64,000 bases of DNA from the NCBI GenBank assembly GCA_910588205.1, contig CAJUQK010000004.1, forward strand, positions 1 through 64,000, written 5' to 3'. Each line of letters opens with the position of its first letter. The stretch's first letter is position 1. This document shows, piece by piece, positions 59,115 through 64,000 of this stretch. This stretch comes from an uncultured Eggerthellaceae bacterium (GTDB lineage Bacteria > Actinomycetota > Coriobacteriia > Coriobacteriales > Eggerthellaceae). The notes under the pieces were generated by a model, which was given only the letters and a program-made list of their open reading frames with translations, made no database searches and was not told the DNA's origin. Made by a program: the position numbers and the translations under genes.

Positions 59115-60155
59115 CTATCCAACCGTGAATGCACCCGTAACAGCGTCATAGCTCACGCCTTCGCCACCGTAGCCCTTCTGCTTCATCCACTGGAGCACCG
59201 GCTCTACCATCTCCAAGGCAGGACGTTGCATCTGACCGTCCTGCAATGCCATCGGATAGCTGCTGATGGGATAGCCCTCTGCAATGGACGGATTGATGTT
59301 CGCCTTCTCTGCTAGCAACTCCCGGTAAGCATCCGGGTTCTCAGCGCACAGAGCCACTGCCGCATTCCAGGCCTCGGCTACCGCCTCCACTGCCGCACTG
59401 TGCTCTTCGGCGAACGCTGCGCGCGCCACCATGACGGATTGCGAAAGGTTCTCTCCTGCCGTGTCATCAGCAAGGAGCTTCAGCCCCGAAGCCTCCCCCA
59501 GCGTAAGCAGAGACGCAGGCAGTGCAGCACCGCCGAGGTTCCCGCTCGCCACGAGCCCATAGCGCTCAGGCAGGCTGGCCACCTCTACAGCAGGGATTGC
59601 CCCCGGCTCAAGGCCCGCTTCCTCGCACAGCATGTCGAATACATATTCCGGCACGGTGTTCGCACCTACGCCAACACCGAAGCCTTCGGGCGCATCCCCG
59701 CTGGCTCCGTAGGCAGCCATCTCCGTCAGCGTGTTGTAGGGCGCATCAGACGGAGCCAGCACGCCAAATCGGCCTTGATCGGCCGTCTCTCCCAGCGTGA
59801 CCCATTCCAGCACCACCGGAGCCCCGGATTCGCAAAGCTTCACTGCCCGCATGATATCGGTCATAGCCATGTCCACTTCGCCTGCCGTGATGGCCGCAGA
59901 AAGGCTCTGGGCGGAGTCGAACGAGATGACCTCGGCATTCACGCCCGCCTCAGCGAACAAGCCATCCCGCTCCGCTATCCACAGAGGCAGGATATCCTCC
60001 GTGGGCATTGTGCCGATACGCACCGGAACGTCTGAAGCCTCTGATGCCCCCGAAGCATCGGGGGAGGAAGTCTCATCCGAGCAAGCCGTCAAGCTAGCTA
60101 CCAGGAATGTACTCAAGCATGCTGCCAATAGGAAGAGAAGCGTTCTTTTCTTCAC
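59115..60155 (-). CDS. ABC transporter substrate-binding lipoprotein (SsuA/NMT1-like)
   Basis: A 346-residue lipoprotein. The signal peptide ends in the lipobox LTAC (Cys25), followed by an Ser/Ala-rich linker and a periplasmic-binding-type fold: RIGTMPTEDILPLWIAERDGLF opens the domain, and VDMAMTDIMRAV is typical of NMT1/THI5-like and nitrate/sulfonate-type proteins. The start is a GTG after GGGGGT. Its partner permease follows 14 bp later. Substrate not determinable. Confidence 0.9.
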   Translation of the reverse strand: MKKRTLLFLLAACLSTFLVASLTACSDETSSPDASGASEASDVPVRIGTMPTEDILPLWIAERDGLFAEAGVNAEVISFDSAQSLSAAITAGEVDMAMTDIMRAVKLCESGAPVVLEWVTLGETADQGRFGVLAPSDAPYNTLTEMAAYGASGDAPEGFGVGVGANTVPEYVFDMLCEEAGLEPGAIPAVEVASLPERYGLVASGNLGGAALPASLLTLGEASGLKLLADDTAGENLSQSVMVARAAFAEEHSAAVEAVAEAWNAAVALCAENPDAYRELLAEKANINPSIAEGYPISSYPMALQDGQMQRPALEMVEPVLQWMKQKGYGGEGVSYDAVTGAFTVG

Positions 60156-60216
60156 GGATACCCCCGAACTCTCGAGAACCAATGGAAAGGTGATTATAAG
60201 CAACGTGCAGCCGGAC

Positions 60217-61125
60217 TCAGGCCTCCTGCCGCTCCGCTTCCGTGTCCGGCTCGATATGCACGAGCACCTCCTGCACCTCCGGATGGGCCGCCTTGACGGC
60301 CGCCTCTATGCAGTCCCCCACCTGGTGGGCTTCGGCCACCGTCATGGTTGGGTCAACCAGAAGATGCAGATCCACATACACCTCAGATTCCGTTCCCCGG
60401 GTGCGCACCCCATGGACTTGGCGAACAGACGGCACTGTCTCCGCCGTCTTCGTGATGTCCTCGGCCGATATCCGCGCGTGATCAGACAGCGTTCGAAACG
60501 CCTGGCGAAAGACCCCTATAGCTGAGAGCAAGATGAACAGGGTGACGATCAGCGCAGCAATGGGATCGGCCATGGGAAAGCCCACGCTAACGAAGATAAG
60601 GCCTACGATGACACCAACAGATACGAAGGCATCCGATAAGGTGTGAGCCGCATCCGCCCGAAGTATCTCCGACCCCAAGCGCCTACCCGCACGCCGCTCC
60701 GCGAATGACACTCCCAGATTCACCGTCAGCGTCCCCACCATCACTCCAAAGGACACCGCTGTCACCTGAGCAGTGTACTGGCCGCTGGTCAGGCGCCCCA
60801 CAGCTCCCGTGCCCACCTCGAAAGCTGCTACCAGAAGCAGCACACCGATGATCAAAGAGCCATAGGTCTCGAACTTCGCATGGCCGTAGGGATGTCCTTC
60901 ATCTGCAGGCCGTGCCGCTAACGCAATGCCCACCAACCCCACTACATTACCCAGGGTATCGAAGATGGAATGGATGCCATCAGCCTGCATAGAAGCAGAG
61001 CCGGAGGCCAACCCGTAGAAGAACTTGGCAGCTGCCACTGCCAAGTTCAGCACGAGCACCACCCATAGCACACGCTCTACACGGCGGGTGCGCTGCTCTT
61101 TAGGGTTAGTCACATGGGTAGTCAT
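60217..61125 (-). CDS. Cation diffusion facilitator (CDF) metal efflux protein
   Basis: A 302-residue CDF exporter of divalent cations. The first metal site is in SMQADGIHSIFDTLGN (helix 2) and the second in LRADAAHTLSDAFVSVG (helix 5), i.e. D-x3-(H/D) in both, followed by a C-terminal cytoplasmic ferredoxin-like domain (VRQVHGVRTRGTESEVYVDLHLLVD). Six helices are apparent. The start is set at MTTHVTN; an upstream GTG (61155) would add ten residues. It is unlinked to the ABC genes apart from direction. Confidence 0.93.
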   Translation of the reverse strand: MTTHVTNPKEQRTRRVERVLWVVLVLNLAVAAAKFFYGLASGSASMQADGIHSIFDTLGNVVGLVGIALAARPADEGHPYGHAKFETYGSLIIGVLLLVAAFEVGTGAVGRLTSGQYTAQVTAVSFGVMVGTLTVNLGVSFAERRAGRRLGSEILRADAAHTLSDAFVSVGVIVGLIFVSVGFPMADPIAALIVTLFILLSAIGVFRQAFRTLSDHARISAEDITKTAETVPSVRQVHGVRTRGTESEVYVDLHLLVDPTMTVAEAHQVGDCIEAAVKAAHPEVQEVLVHIEPDTEAERQEA

Positions 61126-61204
61126 AGGCTGAACACCCTTCGGAGCGTGGGCCACCTGCCGAGCGAACGGCCCCCTTCAGGTGTCTGCGCCCAGGGCGCT
61201 GAGG

Positions 61205-61624
61205 CTAGATGACCTTGCCCTTGCAGTGGTCTATCACGTGCTGGATGATCTGGGACTCTCGCCCATGGAATTCACGCTTGCGAGACACCAGCTTGCCATC
61301 CACGGGCTCCTCATAGGCAATGGTGGCACATTCGAAGCGCGTGACCTTATGGGCACCATCTACGGAGAAGCACTCCTCTTCCATCTTCACGGGATAGAGC
61401 GCCTTCACGAGCTTCGGATTGAAGATGGGCTTCATCTGGTCGTCGTCTGCCAGATAGATGGCAACGCACTTCGTCTCCCCGATCTGGTTCGCCGTGAGCC
61501 CTGCCACATCTTCCATGGCTTCCGCCGTGTCTAGCAGGTCTTGTACGATGGGCATATCATCAATGGTGGCCTTCTCGCAGGGCTTTGACAGGACTTCAAC
61601 ATCCTTCACGATATCTTTGACCAC
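61205..61624 (-). CDS. Peptide deformylase homologue with altered HExxH motif
   Basis: A 139-residue protein of the peptide deformylase fold. Motif 1 reads AGLTANQIG (normally GxAAxQ), motif 2 reads EECFSV (normally EGCLS, Cys85 retained) and motif 3 reads QHVIDHC, where the catalytic Glu is replaced by Val130. The metal ligands Cys85, His129 and His133 are present, so it may bind metal without the normal catalysis. The codon is plainly GTG, though one substitution would suffice. The start is a GTG with GGAAGG upstream. Confidence 0.85.
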   Translation of the reverse strand: MVKDIVKDVEVLSKPCEKATIDDMPIVQDLLDTAEAMEDVAGLTANQIGETKCVAIYLADDDQMKPIFNPKLVKALYPVKMEEECFSVDGAHKVTRFECATIAYEEPVDGKLVSRKREFHGRESQIIQHVIDHCKGKVI

Positions 61625-61858
61625 AGTTCTTACCTTCCTTGATCCTTGGCAATGTGGGGAACACTATACCACCCGCACTGCCTCCGGGGGAATCCTTCAG
61701 GCACCCGCATGTCAGGGGAATGCGTAACGCTGCATTAACGAATCGGAAGCGCTTGGAAAAGCGTTGCTTGATCCTCCTTTGGCATTGGCAGAGCGCACCT
61801 ACCATGCTGTTCGCTAACTCATCGTATCTGCTCGAACTGCACCGCAAGGAGGCTCACC

Positions 61859-62167
61859 ATGCAAGAGGTATTGAATAGTACGGATTTCGGTTCAAAAGTG
61901 CTCGAGTCTGAGGGAAGGGTCCTCGTTGAGTTCTTCGCTACCTGGTGCCCCCACTGCCAGCGCATGCAGCCCATCCTAGATGATGTGACGGCGAAGGTGG
62001 CTGGCCAGTGCGCCGTGTACCAGGTTGACGTAGACCAATCTCCTGAATTGGCCTCCGAGTACGCCCCCAACGGGTTCCCCACCTATGTGCTCTTCGTGGA
62101 CGGCTCGCTCCAAGAGACGAGAACGGGCGAACAGACCGAAGAAACACTCCTCTCCATGGCCAGCTGA
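61859..62167 (+). CDS. Thioredoxin
   Basis: A 102-residue thioredoxin-fold protein. The active site is WCPHC (Cys30, Cys33), which differs from the classic WCGPC and gives a more oxidising, glutaredoxin/DsbA-like character. NGFPTYVLFVDG has the cis-Pro. No signal peptide, so cytoplasmic. The start ATG has AAGGAGG 7 nt upstream. The preceding 234 bp (61625-61858) show no convincing gene. Confidence 0.92.
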   Translation: MQEVLNSTDFGSKVLESEGRVLVEFFATWCPHCQRMQPILDDVTAKVAGQCAVYQVDVDQSPELASEYAPNGFPTYVLFVDGSLQETRTGEQTEETLLSMAS

Positions 62168-62260
62168 CGGCCCTAGCCGCGCGTTTGCCGTAGACTCCTC
62201 TTGGCGGAAATCCTCCCTCAGGAGCGCCCCCGCGGAACCATCATATTGAAAGGAACGCCC

Positions 62261-62830
62261 ATGACCCTCAAGAAGATCATCGCTGCTCTTAGCTGCTGCG
62301 TCCTCCTGGCAGGCGTCGTGGCCGTTCTTCCTGGCTGTGGCCCCAGTGATGAAGAGCTCATCCGGCAAGCTGTGACCGCCAAATACGACAAGTATAAAGA
62401 TGCCGAAGATGAGGCACTCTCTGGGATCATCTCCGCCCTGGAGAATGAGAGCCTCACCAAGCTGGGAATAGACAACGAAGCATTCGCCACCGCCGTAGTG
62501 GATGGGTTCGACTATGCCATAGATGACATCACCGTGAACGGGGACACCGCTGTAGTGACCATGACCTTCGCGGGCAAGAGCTACCAGGACTACTTCGCCA
62601 TGATCAGCGATATCACCGCCACCCTAGCCGATGACCCCACCTTCGCCACCATGTCTCAGGAAGAGAAATACGATGCCGCAGGCCAAAAGCTGATGGCCGA
62701 CCTCAACAGCCTTCCCATCAAGGACGAAACGGTCAATCTTGACTATGAGCTGGTAGACAATGACTGGCAAGAAGCGGACGAGCAGGCAGGCCTGCGCAAC
62801 ATCAACAACATCCTGTTCCTGAAGCCCTAG
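62261..62830 (+). CDS. Lipoprotein with DUF5105-like character, unknown function
   Basis: A 189-residue secreted lipoprotein. The signal sequence (LKKIIAALSCCVLLAGVVAVLPGC) has the lipobox LPGC with Cys26. The rest is a soluble domain of alternating helices and strands (DEELIRQAVTAKYDKYKDAE near the start; ITVNGDTAVVTMTFAGKSY in the middle) of a type common in Gram-positive lipoproteins, but I do not recognise it securely. The start has AAAGGAACG upstream. Its final 4 nt overlap the convergent 55-aa gene. Confidence 0.78.
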   Translation: MTLKKIIAALSCCVLLAGVVAVLPGCGPSDEELIRQAVTAKYDKYKDAEDEALSGIISALENESLTKLGIDNEAFATAVVDGFDYAIDDITVNGDTAVVTMTFAGKSYQDYFAMISDITATLADDPTFATMSQEEKYDAAGQKLMADLNSLPIKDETVNLDYELVDNDWQEADEQAGLRNINNILFLKP

Positions 62831-62994
62831 GCGGCGGCGCGCAGGCGCTCTAAGGAGCGTTCGAGATCGTCAGCCAACATGCGCTCCTTTGTGTAATGGA
62901 GCGCCTCCTGTTGCCGGGTGGACCGCTTGATGGATTCGAAGGATTCATCAAGGAATCGGGTGAATTCCTCAGATGTCATGCCACAGATCTTCAT
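62827..62994 (-). CDS. 55-residue helical protein, unknown function
   Basis: Found by translating the minus strand. The product starts MKICGMTSEEFTRFLDESFE and continues through a highly charged helical stretch to ERSLERLRAAA, with no Gly or Pro after residue 5 and one cysteine. A perfect AGGAGG lies 6 nt before the ATG at 62994, which, with codon structure, is the main support. It is convergent with the lipoprotein gene and overlaps it by 4 nt. No family recognised. Confidence 0.75.
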   Translation of the reverse strand: MKICGMTSEEFTRFLDESFESIKRSTRQQEALHYTKERMLADDLERSLERLRAAA

Positions 62995-63083
62995 GGAGGG
63001 CCTCCTGGTGCGTTTCTGCTGTGTTCTACGATGATGCCAGCATACCGGCCTTCAGTGATATGGCTATCCTACTTCTAGTACAG

Positions 63084-64000
63084 CTAGCCCTCTTCCAATC
63101 TCAGCCCATAGACAGCGTTGCCCCCGTAGATCTTCCCGAACAGGTATTTGTCTGAGGCGCTCTCGCAAGAGATGAACACGCGCCCATCGTGCCACTCGAT
63201 GCCCTCGGACATGGGTGGTGCCTGGATATCCTCCACGAGGCTCAGGGTGTCCAGATAATAGAGGGGAACCTCACGACCATCAGCGAAGAAGACTGCTGTG
63301 GGCAGCACCGTCTCATCCAGCGTTGCGGACACCAGGTCATAGACCAGCAGATGAGAGCTATTCAGCCCGTAGGACTGGGAGAGCACCAGATGGTTTGCAT
63401 CCGCCAGACACATACCTTGGATGCGGGCGGGGATAGAATAGACGCAAGCGGCCTGCTCCTCATAACCCAGTTCTGCCTCAGGGGAAGCCGGGTAGGCGTA
63501 CATCACCGCAGGGTTCCAGTCTCCGCCCGGCGTATCCAGTCGGTGATGATCCGGTGTCTCGTAAGCTCCAGAGTGATAGAAGTTTCCTAGGAACATGATG
63601 TTTTCTTCGATGTTCAAGAATGCAGGAGCGAATTCCAAGGAGCGCCGCGCCGTTGCCTGGACCGATCCTTCATCTTGAATCCCTTGCACGTCCATCAGGT
63701 CAAAAGCCAGGATTCCCTCATCGTCAGTCAAGAATACATGGGCCCCATCTGAGGTGATCCCGGAGCCATGGCCGTCATAGTCAGAGCCATCAACGAGCAG
63801 TGGTTGAAAGCTTCCGGCAGAACCATCTGGCCTCAAGAAGTAAACGGGAGAGGGGCCGCCTCCGGTCATGTACCCGCTGAAGATCCAGGTACCGTCCTCC
63901 AAGCAGTCCAGGTCTTGGGGAATGAAGCCTTCTTCGATGCCTGGAATGGCGAATTCCCGATCGGCCTGAGCGAAGAACGGACCGTAGGTGACCTTGATGA
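63084..64000 (-). CDS. Beta-propeller-like protein, 5' end beyond window
   Basis: The frame is open from 64000 to the stop at 63084, so about 305 C-terminal residues are seen; the visible start at 63902 is an internal TTG (Leu), and upstream codons through the window edge continue in frame (TYGPFFAQADREFAIPGIEE). Repeated blocks of WIFSGYMT, GITSDGAHVFLTDDEGILAFDL, IQGMCLADANHLVLSQSYG and GIEWHDGRVFISCESA resemble propeller blades of the YncE/SMP-30 kind. Function unknown. Annotated as partial. Confidence 0.7.
   Translation of the reverse strand, partial: IKVTYGPFFAQADREFAIPGIEEGFIPQDLDCLEDGTWIFSGYMTGGGPSPVYFLRPDGSAGSFQPLLVDGSDYDGHGSGITSDGAHVFLTDDEGILAFDLMDVQGIQDEGSVQATARRSLEFAPAFLNIEENIMFLGNFYHSGAYETPDHHRLDTPGGDWNPAVMYAYPASPEAELGYEEQAACVYSIPARIQGMCLADANHLVLSQSYGLNSSHLLVYDLVSATLDETVLPTAVFFADGREVPLYYLDTLSLVEDIQAPPMSEGIEWHDGRVFISCESASDKYLFGKIYGGNAVYGLRLEEG

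Noticed and set aside
61596..61847. 83-codon minus-strand frame between def-like and thioredoxin genes
   Set aside because: Overlaps the def-like start region, no recognisable domain, atypical composition.

Overview
The window looks like a chromosomal segment of a gut- or rumen-type anaerobic actinobacterium of the class Coriobacteriia, most likely family Eggerthellaceae. This is an inference from gene content: three LuxR-type regulators with multi-spanning membrane N-termini, several DMSO-reductase-family molybdoenzymes paired with small Fe-S subunits and MFS transporters, UroD-like and corrinoid methyltransferase proteins, a flavodiiron protein with rubredoxin, and a Tad pilus locus without a secretin (as in monoderms). 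GC content appears fairly high except around the AlbA_2 gene near 44.3-45.9 kb.

Layout. 0-12 kb is housekeeping and metabolism: glutaminase, a DUF554 membrane protein, rubredoxin plus flavodiiron protein, an XRE-cupin regulator with an acyl-CoA synthetase, a greA / YkvI-like / lysS (C-terminal tRNA-binding domain) / hemolysin III run, tatA, and an SGNH hydrolase. 11.8-13.7 kb holds threonine synthase and a ModE-like HTH protein. 13.6-23.5 kb is a tightly overlapping minus-strand Tad/Flp locus (cpaB, tadZ, tadA, tadB, tadC, flp, a second pilin-like protein, two TadE-like proteins, a TadG-like protein, then DUF192 and a zinc ribbon). 23.7-26.9 kb is a three-gene split version of a DUF2229-type 2-hydroxyacyl-CoA dehydratase/activase system. 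27.1-28.9 kb is an AAHS-like MFS transporter, followed by a tRNA-Val(UAC) gene.

29.6-58.3 kb is the accessory metabolic region. A six-gene minus-strand operon (38.1 to 29.7 kb) encodes a stand-alone beta-barrel protein, two pyrogallol-transhydroxylase-like molybdenum subunits, a transhydroxylase-beta-like three-cluster Fe-S subunit, a UroD-type methyltransferase and a corrinoid protein. It is followed by LuxR/MFS pairs, a second UroD protein, an AlbA_2/RecG-like gene flanked at both ends by inverted arrays of a 12-bp repeat, two more LuxR regulators, and two other molybdoenzyme/ferredoxin pairs with two MFS transporters. A perfect 25-bp palindrome lies between the divergent molybdoenzyme and MFS genes, and a related dyad lies between a LuxR gene and an MFS gene. 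A plausible reading is a set of modules in which a membrane LuxR protein senses an aromatic or other small substrate, an MFS protein moves it, and a molybdoenzyme or corrinoid methyltransferase transforms it. Substrates cannot be read from the sequence.

58.3-64 kb: an ABC permease and binding lipoprotein without a local ATPase, a CDF cation transporter, a peptide-deformylase homologue whose HExxH motif reads HVIDH, a thioredoxin, a lipoprotein, a 55-aa protein, and a truncated gene running off the window. Three small genes (rubredoxin, a 59-aa zinc ribbon, the 55-aa protein) were found by reading the sequence directly. All functional calls are by motif and remembered family resemblance; no database search was run.
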